The position numbers were made by a program, and so were the translations under genes. This document shows, piece after piece, positions 8,798 through 19,190 of a stretch of DNA of 64,000 nucleotides. Position 1 is the first letter of the stretch, and each line of letters begins with the position of its first letter. Source of the stretch: Nitrososphaerota archaeon (lineage in GTDB: Archaea; Thermoproteota; Nitrososphaeria; Nitrososphaerales; Nitrosopumilaceae); the NCBI GenBank assembly GCA_016872055.1, contig VHBH01000005.1, positions 1-64,000 on the forward strand, read 5' to 3'. A model generated the notes under the pieces. The model saw only the letters and a program-made list of their open reading frames with translations. It made no database searches and was not told where the DNA came from.

Positions 8798-9529
8798 TTA
8801 TGCTCTTTCTTTGACTCGAGATCGTCCAGTCTTTCTTGCCGCGATGCTTCCTACTTTTGCTCCTGGCGGTGCATCTCTTGCGACTGTTCCTCCACCACCC
8901 ATGTGTTGGTGTCGTCCTCCTCCGTGTGGATGGACATATGCTGCTTGAGCTACACCCCTGACTATTGGATATTTGTGGCCCTTTGATCTGTATCTTCTCC
9001 ATTTGTTTCCTGCATTAAGGAATGGTCTGTCTCCAGCTCCTCCTCCTGCCAGTACTCCAATCATGGCGCGATTCTTTGGGTTTAGTGTTGTAAATGCTCC
9101 AGACGGTAGTTTTAAGATAACACCGTCCGTACCATGCGAGAATACGGTTGCAGAGCCGCCTGCGCTCTTTGCAATTGCTCCACCGTCGCCAAAGTGCTTT
9201 TCAACGTTGCACACGACGGTTCCGTCTGGAATGTTTTGAATGCTAATTACGTTTCCTTGCTTAAGATCTGCGTTTAATCCAAATTTGATAGTGCTGCCAA
9301 TGGTTGTTCCGAGAACTGCAGGAATCATGGAAACGGATCCATTTTCAAAGCGGACTCGTGCAAGCGGTGTGTCCCGGCCGCTCTCATGGACCAGATCGAC
9401 TACTGTGCCTGTGTGATCTTCTGCCAAGTCAAAATATGGGTATTTTGCTGGTGAAATCTTGCTAGTTGCGGCTGCTCTGAATTGCATGCCTCCCCGGCCA
9501 CGTCTTCTAACTAATGGTCGCTTACCCAT
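8798..9529 (-). CDS. rpl2: Ribosomal protein L2 (uL2)
   Basis: 243 aa, an archaeal-length uL2. Hallmarks are MGKRPLVRRRGRGG at the N-terminus, the RNA-binding core, and a C-terminal VRGVAQAAYVHPHGGGRHQH with the His needed near the peptidyl-transferase centre. It is located outside a classical ribosomal operon here, flanked by acyP and the divergent cdc48 gene. A TATA-like box lies about 28 nt before the ATG. Confidence 0.97.
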   Translation of the reverse strand: MGKRPLVRRRGRGGMQFRAAATSKISPAKYPYFDLAEDHTGTVVDLVHESGRDTPLARVRFENGSVSMIPAVLGTTIGSTIKFGLNADLKQGNVISIQNIPDGTVVCNVEKHFGDGGAIAKSAGGSATVFSHGTDGVILKLPSGAFTTLNPKNRAMIGVLAGGGAGDRPFLNAGNKWRRYRSKGHKYPIVRGVAQAAYVHPHGGGRHQHMGGGGTVARDAPPGAKVGSIAARKTGRSRVKERA

Positions 9530-9553
9530 TTTTGGTGATGGTTGAGACTTTGG

Positions 9554-9561
9554 ATTTTAAG
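9554..9561 (-). promoter_or_regulatory. TATA-like box for rpl2
   Basis: The minus strand reads CTTAAAAT, centred about 28 nt upstream of the rpl2 ATG. Confidence 0.45.
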
Positions 9562-9592
9562 CTTTGTTTTATGTGGAGAAAAAACGCCAAAG

Positions 9593-9600
9593 ATATAAAA
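9593..9600 (+). promoter_or_regulatory. TATA-like box for cdc48
   Basis: ATATAAAA is centred about 27 nt before ATG 9623, predicting a leaderless mRNA. It sits back to back with the rpl2 box, within about 40 bp. Confidence 0.5.
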
Positions 9601-9622
9601 AATACGCTGAGATGATAGAAGT

Positions 9623-11827
9623 ATGAGCCAGAGCGCCCTTTCTCTCAAAGTTCTTGAAGCATACACACGAGATGTTGGACGTGGGGTGGCAAGAATCGAC
9701 TATGATTCTATGGACACATTAAATGCCTCAACTGGTGATGTCATTGAAATTAAAGGAAAAAGAAGAACCGTTGCAAAATGCCTTCCACTATACCCATCAG
9801 ATGAAGGTAAGGGAATTATCCGAATTGACGGCCTAGGTAGAAACAACGCAGGCATTGCAATTGGCGATACCATTACAGTTCGCAAGATAAAGGCAGTGGC
9901 TGCCGAAAAAGTCGTAGTTGCACCACTAGAGGCAATCCCCCCAATTGATGAGAGATATTTGGCAGACGCATTAGAAAGTGTTCCACTAATCAAAGGCGAC
10001 AACGTAATGGTGCCATACTTTGGAGGACGATTGACATTTCAGATAATTGGTGTTACTCCCGCAGCTGATGCTGTACTGGTTACACAGAAAACAGTTTTTC
10101 ACATTGCAGAAAAAGGAGAAACACTTCGCGGTGTACCACAGGTAACATACGAAGACATTGGCGGACTAACTGATGAAATCAAAAAGGTCCGTGAAATGAT
10201 CGAGTTGCCGCTACGACACCCAGAGATATTTGAAAAACTCGGAGTCGAAGCACCAAAAGGAGTTTTGTTGTATGGTCCACCAGGAACTGGAAAGACTTTG
10301 CTAGCAAAGGCAGTTGCCAATGAGAGTAATGCTCACTTTATCAGCATTTCAGGCCCAGAAATAATGAGCAAGTTTTATGGTGAAAGCGAGGCAAGACTCA
10401 GAGAAATATTCAAGGAAGCCAGAGAAAAATCACCATCAATAATTTTCGTAGACGAAATCGACTCTATTGCGCCAAAAAGAGAAGAGGTAACTGGTGAGGT
10501 AGAGCGACGTGTCGTATCACAAATGCTATCACTAATGGACGGATTGGAGGCAAGGGGCAAGGTAATTGTAATTGCCGCAACAAACAGACCAAACGCAATT
10601 GATCCAGCACTGAGAAGACCAGGCAGATTTGATAGAGAAATCGAAATCAAGGTGCCAGACAAGAAAGGCCGAAAAGACATTCTAAATATCCACACAAGAA
10701 ACATGCCACTTATCACAGAAGAAAACGATGTGGGTTATGTCAATATAGATAAAATTGCATCAGTTAGTCATGGCTATGTAGGCGCAGATTTGGAATATCT
10801 TTGCAAGGAAGCAGCAATGAAATGCCTTCGAAGACTATTACCGGAGCTAAACATGGAAGATGAAAAACTACCTCCAGAAACGCTAGACAAGCTTATTGTG
10901 AATAACGATGATTTCCAAAAGGCACTCATTGAGGTAACCCCCTCAGGAATGAGAGAAGTTTTCATTGAGAACCCAGATGTAAAATGGGACGACATTGGTG
11001 GACTAAAGGAAGTAAAGCAGCAACTCCAAGAAGCAGTAGAGTGGCCAATGAAGCATCCGGCACTATATGACAAGCTGGGCCATAGAATGCCAAGAGGAAT
11101 CCTATTGCATGGAGCGAGTGGTGTCGGAAAGACATTGTTAGCAAAGGCAGTTGCAACTGAAAGTGAGGCAAACTTTGTCTCAGTGAGAGGACCAGAATTG
11201 TTATCAAAATGGGTTGGAGAATCAGAGCGAGGAATCAGAGAGATATTCCGACGTGCAAGACAGGCATCACCATGTGTTGTATTTTTCGATGAAATTGATT
11301 CTATTGCACCAATTAGAGGAGCGGGTGCTGAAACAGCAGTAACTGAGCGAGTAGTAAGTCAGCTCCTAACAGAACTGGACGGAATGGAAAACATGCACGG
11401 AGTAATTGTTCTTGCAGCAACTAACAGAGCAGACATGATAGATCCAGCACTACTAAGGCCTGGACGATTTGACAAAATCATACAAATCCCAATGCCAGAC
11501 AAGGACAGCAGACGACAGATCTTGGAAATCACAGCAAAAAGCATTCCTGCAGTATCTGACAAAAATCAACTTGACTACGTCAATTTGGACAAGATTGCAG
11601 ATCTCACAGATGGAATGAGTGGAGCGGACGTAGCTGCAATTGCAAACACAGCAGTGTCCATTGTAATTCACGAGTATCTAGACAAGAACCCAACAAAGGA
11701 AGAGCTAGAAAAGGCATCAACTGACGCCAAAGTAACTATGAGACACTTTGAGGAAGCAGTCAAAAAGGTAAAGACCCAAAAAGACCTCAAGATTGGCCAA
11801 AAGATAGCAGTGCCTTACTATAGATAA
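9623..11827 (+). CDS. cdc48: Cdc48/VAT AAA+ ATPase
   Basis: 734 aa with a VAT-type N domain (residues about 5-185) and two AAA modules. D1 has Walker A GPPGTGKT (about 218-225), Walker [12 protein letters not shown] and the arginine-finger/SRH segment [18 protein letters not shown]2 has the variant Walker A GASGVGKT (about 497-504) and Walker [13 protein letters not shown]. The hexamer unfolds proteins for degradation or extraction. The C-terminus (KIAVPYYR) resembles the HbYX tail used to dock on the proteasome. Confidence 0.97.
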   Translation: MSQSALSLKVLEAYTRDVGRGVARIDYDSMDTLNASTGDVIEIKGKRRTVAKCLPLYPSDEGKGIIRIDGLGRNNAGIAIGDTITVRKIKAVAAEKVVVAPLEAIPPIDERYLADALESVPLIKGDNVMVPYFGGRLTFQIIGVTPAADAVLVTQKTVFHIAEKGETLRGVPQVTYEDIGGLTDEIKKVREMIELPLRHPEIFEKLGVEAPKGVLLYGPPGTGKTLLAKAVANESNAHFISISGPEIMSKFYGESEARLREIFKEAREKSPSIIFVDEIDSIAPKREEVTGEVERRVVSQMLSLMDGLEARGKVIVIAATNRPNAIDPALRRPGRFDREIEIKVPDKKGRKDILNIHTRNMPLITEENDVGYVNIDKIASVSHGYVGADLEYLCKEAAMKCLRRLLPELNMEDEKLPPETLDKLIVNNDDFQKALIEVTPSGMREVFIENPDVKWDDIGGLKEVKQQLQEAVEWPMKHPALYDKLGHRMPRGILLHGASGVGKTLLAKAVATESEANFVSVRGPELLSKWVGESERGIREIFRRARQASPCVVFFDEIDSIAPIRGAGAETAVTERVVSQLLTELDGMENMHGVIVLAATNRADMIDPALLRPGRFDKIIQIPMPDKDSRRQILEITAKSIPAVSDKNQLDYVNLDKIADLTDGMSGADVAAIANTAVSIVIHEYLDKNPTKEELEKASTDAKVTMRHFEEAVKKVKTQKDLKIGQKIAVPYYR

Positions 11828-11859
11828 CTAAAATAACAACAAGACTTAGTTTTTCGTAA

Positions 11860-13143
11860 ATGTCAGAATACAGAGGCTACAATGGCAGGGCCCTAGAATT
11901 CCTAAAGCAAAACAAAGTCAAAGTAGGAGACACTATCAAAATTACAACTGATTTTGAGCAGACTGCTACAATAATGCCGAGATATGAGCACAGTGATGAC
12001 TCCCACATTGTTGTAAAATTCAAGAGCGGTTACAATGTGGGCCTAGGTCTAGAAAAGATAAAAAAAATCGAATTTCTGTCCAACAGTTCCTCTGCTTTGG
12101 AAAATGATAACACCATAAAATATAATTCTGCATTACCAAAAATTTTGTTGTTATCCACTGGTGGAACAATTGCAAGTAGAATTGACTATAGAACCGGCAG
12201 TGTTACACCAGCACTCACTGCGCAAGAGCTAAATGCATCCGTGCCAGAACTGGCAGAAATTGCAAATATTGATGCCGAAGTGTTGTTTTCTGAATATTCA
12301 GAAAACATAACACCAGAACACTGGGTAAAAATTGCGCAAAAGCTCGACTCGCTTGCAAATTCCGAGTATAAAGGAATCCTAGTTGCGCATGGAACTGATA
12401 CAATGCAGTACACTGCAGCATTTTTGTCATTTGCACTGGCTGGTTTTCCAAAGCCAATTGTATTGGTCGGCTCTCAGAGATCATCAGATAGGCCTTCATC
12501 TGATGCCGCACTAAACCTAATTGGAGCTACAAAGTTCATCGTAAAATCTGGCGTGAGTGGCGTCTTTGTTGCAATGCACAATTCTGAAAACGATAACGAC
12601 ATTGCGTGTCATCTTGGAACACGCGTACGAAAAAACCATACTAGTAGGAGAAGTGCCTTTGAGACGGTCGGTGCCAAGCCTGCTTTTGTTGTATCTAGTG
12701 ATTCGGTAATTCAGAACTTTACTGGACAGTACTACACCCAAAAAAACTATACTCCAAAAATAGGACTAGACTCCAAAGTGGCGCTGGTAAAGTATCATCC
12801 AGGATACGATCCAAAACTAGTTGAGAATTTACTAGACCAGGGATACAAAGCAATAATTTTTGAGGGGACTGGTCTTGGGCATGTTGGCAGAACAATGTAC
12901 GATGTGATTAAAAAAGCAAAACAAAAAGACATCTTTGTGGGAATGGTATCGCAGTGCTTGGACGGTCAAGTAAACATGGCAATCTATGAGAGTGGAAGAG
13001 ATTTGATGCATTTTGGCGTGATACCTTTGTCTGATACGATTTCTGAGATTGCACTTGTAAAAGCAATGTGGGTATTAGGCACAGATGCTAAAAACATCAA
13101 AAATATTATGTTAAAAAATATTGCATCTGAATTTAGAGAATAA
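11860..13143 (+). CDS. gatD: Glutamyl-tRNA(Gln) amidotransferase subunit D
   Basis: 427 aa. An N-terminal GatD-specific domain (about 1-85) precedes an asparaginase-type domain with the first catalytic block LLLSTGGTIASR (Thr near 100-103) and the second block VAHGTDTMQYTA. GatD releases ammonia from glutamine or asparagine for GatE, converting Glu-tRNA(Gln) to Gln-tRNA(Gln). It is followed by gatE after 29 nt, the usual archaeal operon. A tRNA-Gln gene also lies in this window. Confidence 0.97.
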   Translation: MSEYRGYNGRALEFLKQNKVKVGDTIKITTDFEQTATIMPRYEHSDDSHIVVKFKSGYNVGLGLEKIKKIEFLSNSSSALENDNTIKYNSALPKILLLSTGGTIASRIDYRTGSVTPALTAQELNASVPELAEIANIDAEVLFSEYSENITPEHWVKIAQKLDSLANSEYKGILVAHGTDTMQYTAAFLSFALAGFPKPIVLVGSQRSSDRPSSDAALNLIGATKFIVKSGVSGVFVAMHNSENDNDIACHLGTRVRKNHTSRRSAFETVGAKPAFVVSSDSVIQNFTGQYYTQKNYTPKIGLDSKVALVKYHPGYDPKLVENLLDQGYKAIIFEGTGLGHVGRTMYDVIKKAKQKDIFVGMVSQCLDGQVNMAIYESGRDLMHFGVIPLSDTISEIALVKAMWVLGTDAKNIKNIMLKNIASEFRE

Positions 13144-13172
13144 GATTTAAGGCAATCAGAGGTAGGTTTTGC

Positions 13173-15059
13173 GTGGAGCCTCAAATAGACAAAATTGGCT
13201 TAAAGGTAGGCCTTGAGATACATCAGCAGTTAGCCACCAATAAAAAGTTGTTTTGTGGCTGCAAACAGCTAGAACTAGATGAATATCCAGTCCAGTTTAC
13301 AAGAAAATTGAGGCTGGCAAAAAGCGAGCTCGGTAAATACGACCCAGCGGCGCTCTTTGAATCATCAAAATCAAAACAAATCCAATATTTTGCAAATCCA
13401 CAGAGTAGTTGTCTTGTGGAATATGACGACGAGCCACCTCACAAGCCGGACCAGGACGCAAAAGACACTGCGTTGATCATTGCCTCTGCACTAGGTTCGG
13501 ATATTTTTGATGAAAGTTATGTTATGAGAAAAATAGTAATCGATGGTTCTAATACGTCAGGATTTCAGAGAACCATGCTGGTATCACAGGGAGGACACAT
13601 TAGGGTAGACGGTCAAGATGTTGGTGTCCAGACAATTTGCCTTGAAGAGGATGCTGCAAAACTGCTCAAAGATACAGATAGCACACGAGAATATGCAGTT
13701 GACAGACTTGGAGTACCACTTTTAGAAATTGCACTAGAGCCAGTCGAAGGTAATCCGGCATTTGTAAAAAAAATCGCACTGACGCTTGGAAGACTGCTCA
13801 GAGTGACTCGCAGAGTGAATCGTGGAATAGGATCAATCAGGCAGGACGTAAATGTCTCAGTTTCTGGTGGTGGAATTGTAGAGGTGAAGGGAGTCCAACA
13901 GCTAGACCAGCTTGAAAAAGTGATTTTGTATGAGGCAAGTCGACAGCATGGATTACAGCTAATAGCACACAAACTGGAAAAAATCGATCATGGCTCCATA
14001 TCAAGGGAACAGAGTGTTGATGTTACGGCATTTTTTGCAGATTGTAAATCAAAGATAATTCAGAAATCAATCAAGGATGGTTACACCATCAAATCACTAG
14101 GAATCAAAAATTTTGCTGGCATGTTTGGATATGAACCATATGCGGGAGTACGACTAGGAAAAGAGCTTGGGCAACAGGTACGGTTTTTTGGAATTGGTGG
14201 TATTTTTCATTCTGATGAGCTGCCAAATTATGGCATAGAACAAGACTATGTTGACAAATTGCGTGCACTACTAAAGTTAGAAAAAAATGATGGATTTTTC
14301 ATAGTTGCAGGTCCAAAAGACAAGCTAGAGTTTGCGCTAGATGCAGTGATTAACAGAATTAAAGCTGCAAAAAATGGGGTTCCTGCAGAAACCCGTGCTG
14401 CAACAAATACTGGTGAGACGGTATTTTTGAGGCCGAGGCCTGGTTCATCACGAATGTATCCGGAAACAGACATTCCTCCAATACTAGTAAGCAAACAAGA
14501 ACTTGAATTTGCGCAAAAAAATATTCCAAAATCTTGGGATGAAACAATAATAGAACTACAAAAAAAATACAGACTAAACTTGCAGTTAGCAGAACAAATC
14601 TTTGATTCTGATTATTTGGAGTTGTTCGAGTCAGTTTGCACAAAATATCAGAATCCAAATTTCGTTGCATCAGCCTTGTGCTCTACTATAACTAATCTGC
14701 AAAGACAAGGACTAGACGAGATGCTTCTCAAGCCAGAACACATTGCAAGAACATTTGAGTTATTGTCAGATGACAAAATTGCAAAAGAGTCAGTCGAGAT
14801 TATCTTTGAGAATATAATGTCGGACAAAATAAAGTCGCCGGATGAATTTGTACAGGACCAATCTTCCTTTGACGAAATGAAACTAGAAAAATTCCTCGAC
14901 GAGTTGGTTCAGAATAATATCAGCATAATACAAAAACAAGGCACTCGTTCTGCAGGCATGCTAATGGGAATTGCAATGAAATCGCTTCGCGGTAAAGTTT
15001 CAGGCGAAAAAATAAGCATATCCCTAGAGTCAAAAATTACGAAAATATTAGAAAAATAG
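13173..15059 (+). CDS. gatE: Glutamyl-tRNA(Gln) amidotransferase subunit E
   Basis: 628 aa with a GTG start. The cradle domain begins KVGLEIHQQLATNKKLFCGC and contains the conserved YDDEPPHKPDQD region. A GAD/AspRS-like insertion (about 290-415) and a C-terminal tail domain that grips tRNA follow. GatE is the kinase/transamidase subunit and is specific to archaea. It forms an operon with gatD. Confidence 0.97.
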   Translation: MEPQIDKIGLKVGLEIHQQLATNKKLFCGCKQLELDEYPVQFTRKLRLAKSELGKYDPAALFESSKSKQIQYFANPQSSCLVEYDDEPPHKPDQDAKDTALIIASALGSDIFDESYVMRKIVIDGSNTSGFQRTMLVSQGGHIRVDGQDVGVQTICLEEDAAKLLKDTDSTREYAVDRLGVPLLEIALEPVEGNPAFVKKIALTLGRLLRVTRRVNRGIGSIRQDVNVSVSGGGIVEVKGVQQLDQLEKVILYEASRQHGLQLIAHKLEKIDHGSISREQSVDVTAFFADCKSKIIQKSIKDGYTIKSLGIKNFAGMFGYEPYAGVRLGKELGQQVRFFGIGGIFHSDELPNYGIEQDYVDKLRALLKLEKNDGFFIVAGPKDKLEFALDAVINRIKAAKNGVPAETRAATNTGETVFLRPRPGSSRMYPETDIPPILVSKQELEFAQKNIPKSWDETIIELQKKYRLNLQLAEQIFDSDYLELFESVCTKYQNPNFVASALCSTITNLQRQGLDEMLLKPEHIARTFELLSDDKIAKESVEIIFENIMSDKIKSPDEFVQDQSSFDEMKLEKFLDELVQNNISIIQKQGTRSAGMLMGIAMKSLRGKVSGEKISISLESKITKILEK

Positions 15060-15069
15060 GAAAATTAGT

Positions 15070-15324
15070 TTATTCTAATTTTTTTCTTCCTGTTCCTCTA
15101 CCCGTTGAAACATAGCGACCCTTTGTAGAAGGTTTAGCATTTTCTGGAGTATCACCGAGTTTTCTTTTGCCTGTACCACGGCCAGACACAACATATTCGT
15201 CCGCTGCTTTTTCTTTCATTTTTTTCTGGTATTCTCTGAACTTTTCGCCAGCCCATTTTTCATCGTCAGCTTCTGCAACTCTACGTGATGTTCCCCTGCC
15301 GCCGACTTTAACGATTTTTCCCAT
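15070..15324 (-). CDS. Small basic protein with three RGTG-type repeats
   Basis: 84 aa, very rich in Lys, Arg and Gly. Three copies of a short motif are visible: GGRGTSRR (8-15), SGRGTGKRKL (47-56) and TGRGTGRKKL (74-83). They are separated by a charged helical segment and a linker. This suggests a mostly unstructured nucleic-acid-binding protein, possibly chromatin- or ribosome-associated, but I know no named family. It is convergent with gatE with a 10-nt gap. It has its own ATG at 15324. Confidence 0.75.
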   Translation of the reverse strand: MGKIVKVGGRGTSRRVAEADDEKWAGEKFREYQKKMKEKAADEYVVSGRGTGKRKLGDTPENAKPSTKGRYVSTGRGTGRKKLE

Positions 15325-15389
15325 TGGTAAACATTAGAACTAACTATGGTTTAAAGTTGTTCATAATTTTGGTTTTTTATTGTAATTTA

Positions 15390-15474
15390 TGCGGGAGGTG
15401 GGATTTGAACCCACGAACTCCTAGGAGATAAGGATCTGAACCTTACGCCTTTGACCGGGCTTGGCGACTCCCGC
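15390..15474 (-). tRNA. tRNA-Leu (anticodon CAG)
   Basis: 85 nt with a 7-bp acceptor stem (GCGGGAG/CTCCCGC) and discriminator A. The anticodon loop is TTCAGAT, giving CAG. A long variable arm (CTCCTAGGAG) is typical of leucine tRNA, and the T-loop is GGGTTCAAATCCC. No intron is seen. Confidence 0.97.
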
Positions 15475-15537
15475 AAACAGTGGTTTTTGCTTCCAAAATA
15501 AAAGTCATTTATTAGTAGTACAGCAGGATATGTACAA

Positions 15538-15699
15538 TTGGAATTCAAGGAAATATACTGCAATAACTGCAAAAAAATACTAGGGCGCTATAACATCAGG
15601 TATTTTTCTGATGCTAAGATTGCCGAGTTGCTAAAATCAACTCACACATCACACTTTAGAAATGGCCACCAAATATCAATAAAAAAGATCAGTAAGTAG
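15538..15699 (+). CDS. Small putative zinc-binding protein (53 aa)
   Basis: TTG start at 15538; the nearby ATG at 15530 is out of frame and ends quickly. The product starts EFKEIYCNNCKKILGRYNI, with a CxxC pair followed by His residues in STHTSHFRNGHQ, which could complete a zinc site. It ends 1 nt before the opposing dnaJ stop. No family is recognised. The intact frame, CxxC and flush gene spacing support a real gene. Confidence 0.5.
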   Translation: MEFKEIYCNNCKKILGRYNIRYFSDAKIAELLKSTHTSHFRNGHQISIKKISK

Positions 15700-15700
15700 A

Positions 15701-16789
15701 TTATTCGAAGGTTTTACCGAGTTTTTCCAGCAATTCCTTTTGCTGCTTGTTCAGTTTTGTCGGTATGTCTATGACCAGTCTTACATACTGATCACCTCTT
15801 CCCCTAGAATTCATGTATGGGAGGCCTTTGCCCTTTAGTTTTGTAATTGTGTTTGGCTGTGTTCCTTCATCTACTTTGACTTTTTCTGGCTTTTCTAGTG
15901 TAGGTACTTCGATTGTTCTGCCTAGACATGCATCGACTATAGAGATCTTGGCATCATAGAAGATTTCTGCGCCATCCCTTTTGAAATGCGGATGTGGTTG
16001 AACTCTGACTCGAATTACAAGGTCGCCATTTTGGCCATGTGGTATTGATTCGCCCTCGCCGGATATTACATAATCACCGTTGTCAATTCCTGGTGGAAGT
16101 TCAAATGAAAGATGTTTGGTGCCGCGGATTTTTCCAGATCCCTTGCATCCAGAGCAAGGTTTTGAGATGAATTTTCCTTCGCCATAACACTTTGAGCACG
16201 GCTGAACAGTAACAAACGTGGAAAATCCCATGTTGCGTGTAATTCTGACTTGGCCTTGCCCCTTGCAAGTAGGGCATGTCTCAGGACTAGTACCTGGTGC
16301 ACAACCAGAGCCGTTACAGTCCTTACAGTCAATATTTTTTTTGATGTCGATTTCTAGCTTTTTGCCCCTAAATACATCATCAAGAGATACTGATACTTCG
16401 TGCAAAAGGTCTTGGCCTCGCTGTCTTGAAAATCCTCCAAATCCCCCACTTCTTCCAAATAACGACTCAAAGATAGAATCAAAGCCGCCTGAACCAAAAT
16501 TAGAAAATACTTCGTCAAAGTTTCCTCGTGCCCCAGAGAAAATATCCTCTGTAGAGTATTTGCCGTCGACTCCAGCATGCCCATATTGGTCATAGAGTTT
16601 TTTCTTTTCAGAATCAGAAAGTACTGCATAGGCTTCCGAGATTTCCTTAAAGTGTTCTGCCGCCTCAGGAGACTTGTTTCTGTCAGGATGAAATTTTAGC
16701 GCCATCTTACGATATTGCGATTTTATTGTATCTGTGGAATCAGATTTGGATACTCCCAATACCTCATAATAGTCTCGTTTTGCAGACAT
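15701..16789 (-). CDS. dnaJ: Chaperone DnaJ (Hsp40, type I)
   Basis: 362 aa. It has a J domain with HPD (KFHPDRN, about residues 33-39), a Gly/Phe-rich region (about 75-125), four CxxCxGxG zinc repeats (CKDCNGSG, CPTCKGQG, CSKCYGEG, CSGCKGSG) and a C-terminal substrate-binding domain. It stimulates DnaK ATPase and delivers clients. Last gene of the operon, 27 nt after dnaK. The full type I architecture is of bacterial kind. Confidence 0.97.
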   Translation of the reverse strand: MSAKRDYYEVLGVSKSDSTDTIKSQYRKMALKFHPDRNKSPEAAEHFKEISEAYAVLSDSEKKKLYDQYGHAGVDGKYSTEDIFSGARGNFDEVFSNFGSGGFDSIFESLFGRSGGFGGFSRQRGQDLLHEVSVSLDDVFRGKKLEIDIKKNIDCKDCNGSGCAPGTSPETCPTCKGQGQVRITRNMGFSTFVTVQPCSKCYGEGKFISKPCSGCKGSGKIRGTKHLSFELPPGIDNGDYVISGEGESIPHGQNGDLVIRVRVQPHPHFKRDGAEIFYDAKISIVDACLGRTIEVPTLEKPEKVKVDEGTQPNTITKLKGKGLPYMNSRGRGDQYVRLVIDIPTKLNKQQKELLEKLGKTFE

Positions 16790-16816
16790 TTCTTATTGTA
16801 ATGGATTGATTAGTAA

Positions 16817-18643
16817 TTAGTTTGTAGAGCCTGGATTCTGCGTGTTTTGTTCAGATGGGCCTGACTGTTGTTCTGGTTGTGGTGGTTGCTGGACATTTTT
16901 GTATAATTCGGTTGTGATTTGATTTACCAGAGTTTTTAGTGCCTCAAGCTTTGGTTTGATTTCATCTGGGGTTTTGTCCAAGACTTCTTTGAGTTCTTTG
17001 ACAGACTCGGAGATTTTTATTCCTTGTTCTTGCGTCAGTTTGTCTTTGAGGTCTTGGGTAAGAAGCTTTTCAGTAGTATAAACAAAGCTTTCTGCCTCAT
17101 TTTTGATGTCTACTGATTCTTTTTTCTTTTTGTCCTCTTCGGCAAACTTTTCTGCATCTTGTTTTAGTTTATCAATTTCCTCCTTGGACAGTTTTGTCCC
17201 CGCCTGAATCGTTATTTTTGCTTCTTTTGACGTGCCAAGATCTTTTGCTGTGACATTTATGATTCCATTCGCATCAATGTCGAACTTAACCTCGATTTGA
17301 GGGATTCCTCTTGGTGCTGGCGGAATTCCGGCGAGATTGAAGCTACCAAGTGATACATTGTCAGCTGCCATCGGTCGCTCGCCTTGAACTACATGAATCG
17401 TGACTGCCGTTTGATTGTCTGCTGCCGTTGTAAAGACCTTGGTTTTTGAGGTCGGAATTGTTGTGTTTCTTTCAATTAGTGGTTCTCGTAGACCGCCTAG
17501 TGTTTCAACTCCTAGGGTTAACGGAGTTACATCCAACAATACAATGTCACTGGTAACATCACCTGCGATTATTCCTGCCTGTATTGCAGCACCCATTGCA
17601 ACTGCCTCCATTGGATCAACACCAGATTCTGGGGTTTTGCCAATGACGTCGCCTACAAATTTTTTAACCATTGGAATTCGTGTAGGACCACCAACCAGTA
17701 CGATCTTTGAGACATCTCCAGTAGAAAGTTTTGCATCACGTAATGCGTTATCAATTGAGGTTCTGCATCGCTCTACAATTGGTCTGATTAGTTCCTCGAT
17801 CTTTGCCCTAGTTAGTTTTAGCTCTAGATTTTTTGGGCCTGATGATTGATCATATGAGATAAATGGCAAGTTAATGTCAGTCTCCATTACTGTGGAAAGC
17901 TCTATCTTTGCTTTTTCTGATGCCTCTCGAATTCTTGTCATTGCGGTACTATCTTTGGTCAGATCAATTCCAGTTGTTTTGCGGAATTCATTTACAACAT
18001 GATCAATTAGGATTTTGTCCATATCCGTGCCTCCCAACTGTGTGTCTCCTGATGTGCTCAGTACTTCAAAGACGCCACCTCCCATCTCCATTATTGTGAC
18101 ATCTAATGTTCCGCCTCCAAGATCAAAAACTAGGATCTTCATTTCTTGGCCTGCCTTGTCTAGGCCAAATGCCAATGATGCTGCTGTTGGTTCATTGATA
18201 ATTCTTACAACATCAAGGCCTGCAATTGTTCCTGCGTCCTTTGTTGCCTGTCTTTGGTTGTCATCAAAATAGGCAGGAACCGTGATTACTGCTTTGGTTA
18301 CTGGTTCACCCAAGAACGCTTCGGAGTCTTTTTTGATTTTTTGCAAAATAAATGCAGAGATTTGTTGTGGTTTGTAGTCTTTGCCCTGTACTTTGAAGAT
18401 ATGATCAGAACCCATCTTTCTTTTTGCTGCGATTATGGTATTATCGGGATTTGTGACTGCCTGTCTTCGTGCTGGCTCGCCTACAAGTAATTGACCTTCT
18501 TTTGTAAAGGCAACTACAGAAGGAAATGCTTTTCCACCAATTGAGGTGCCCTCGGCGGCCGGAATCAAGGTTGGCTTGCCTCCCATCATTACAGATGCCG
18601 CAGAGTTACTTGTTCCAAGATCTATTCCAATTATTTTTGCCAT
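16817..18643 (-). CDS. dnaK: Chaperone DnaK (Hsp70)
   Basis: 608 aa. The ATPase domain begins [16 protein letters not shown], has the phosphate loop [13 protein letters not shown] and [10 protein letters not shown], and is followed by the linker and substrate domain ([14 protein letters not shown]). The C-terminal tail is Gln/Pro/Ser-rich, without the bacterial EEVD-like acidic end. Archaea gained Hsp70 from bacteria, and here it sits in a grpE-dnaK-dnaJ operon. Confidence 0.97.
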   Translation of the reverse strand: MAKIIGIDLGTSNSAASVMMGGKPTLIPAAEGTSIGGKAFPSVVAFTKEGQLLVGEPARRQAVTNPDNTIIAAKRKMGSDHIFKVQGKDYKPQQISAFILQKIKKDSEAFLGEPVTKAVITVPAYFDDNQRQATKDAGTIAGLDVVRIINEPTAASLAFGLDKAGQEMKILVFDLGGGTLDVTIMEMGGGVFEVLSTSGDTQLGGTDMDKILIDHVVNEFRKTTGIDLTKDSTAMTRIREASEKAKIELSTVMETDINLPFISYDQSSGPKNLELKLTRAKIEELIRPIVERCRTSIDNALRDAKLSTGDVSKIVLVGGPTRIPMVKKFVGDVIGKTPESGVDPMEAVAMGAAIQAGIIAGDVTSDIVLLDVTPLTLGVETLGGLREPLIERNTTIPTSKTKVFTTAADNQTAVTIHVVQGERPMAADNVSLGSFNLAGIPPAPRGIPQIEVKFDIDANGIINVTAKDLGTSKEAKITIQAGTKLSKEEIDKLKQDAEKFAEEDKKKKESVDIKNEAESFVYTTEKLLTQDLKDKLTQEQGIKISESVKELKEVLDKTPDEIKPKLEALKTLVNQITTELYKNVQQPPQPEQQSGPSEQNTQNPGSTN

Positions 18644-18663
18644 TTTTTCACCATTTGATTATT

Positions 18664-19164
18664 TTATTGCGATTTTTTTGATATTTCGACTAGTGTCGGT
18701 CTAAGTGTCTTACTATGAGAAATATATCCTTTCCTTAATTCCTTTGTAATTGTGTTATCATCAAGAGAATCATCATTTATGATAGCAATTGCCTCATGCA
18801 AATTCGGGTTAAATATCTCACCTAGTGCACTAATTGGTCTAACGCCATAGCTTTCCAAGAGGGAATCAATGTTTTTTAGAATTCCATCGAGGCCTTGCGC
18901 TTCCGGGTTTTCCTTTTTTAGAACTTCTTTTGCACGCATTAGATCATCATATATTGTTAGAAATTGTATCATGAATTTGTCTAGTTTTTCTGCAACACCG
19001 TTTTGTATGTCAGATTTGGTCTTACGCTCCAGATTGATGTAATCAGCAAGAGATCGCTTGAGTTTGTCTTCACAGTTAGTCAGGCTTTGTTTTAGCTCCT
19101 CAATTTCATTGTTTAGTGGTTGCTCTTCAGAAGAAGTGATTTGATCTTCATTTTGTTCTGACAT
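18664..19164 (-). CDS. grpE: Nucleotide exchange factor GrpE
   Basis: 166 aa. A long N-terminal coiled coil (about 15-90, EIEELKQSLTNCEDKLKRSLADYINLERKT) is followed by the beta domain with NPNLHEAIA. It accelerates ADP release from DnaK. It is placed 20 nt before dnaK and 26 nt after the unknown 386-aa gene. Confidence 0.93.
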   Translation of the reverse strand: MSEQNEDQITSSEEQPLNNEIEELKQSLTNCEDKLKRSLADYINLERKTKSDIQNGVAEKLDKFMIQFLTIYDDLMRAKEVLKKENPEAQGLDGILKNIDSLLESYGVRPISALGEIFNPNLHEAIAIINDDSLDDNTITKELRKGYISHSKTLRPTLVEISKKSQ

Positions 19165-19190
19165 GATAAATGAATTTTTCTATTCTAGTT

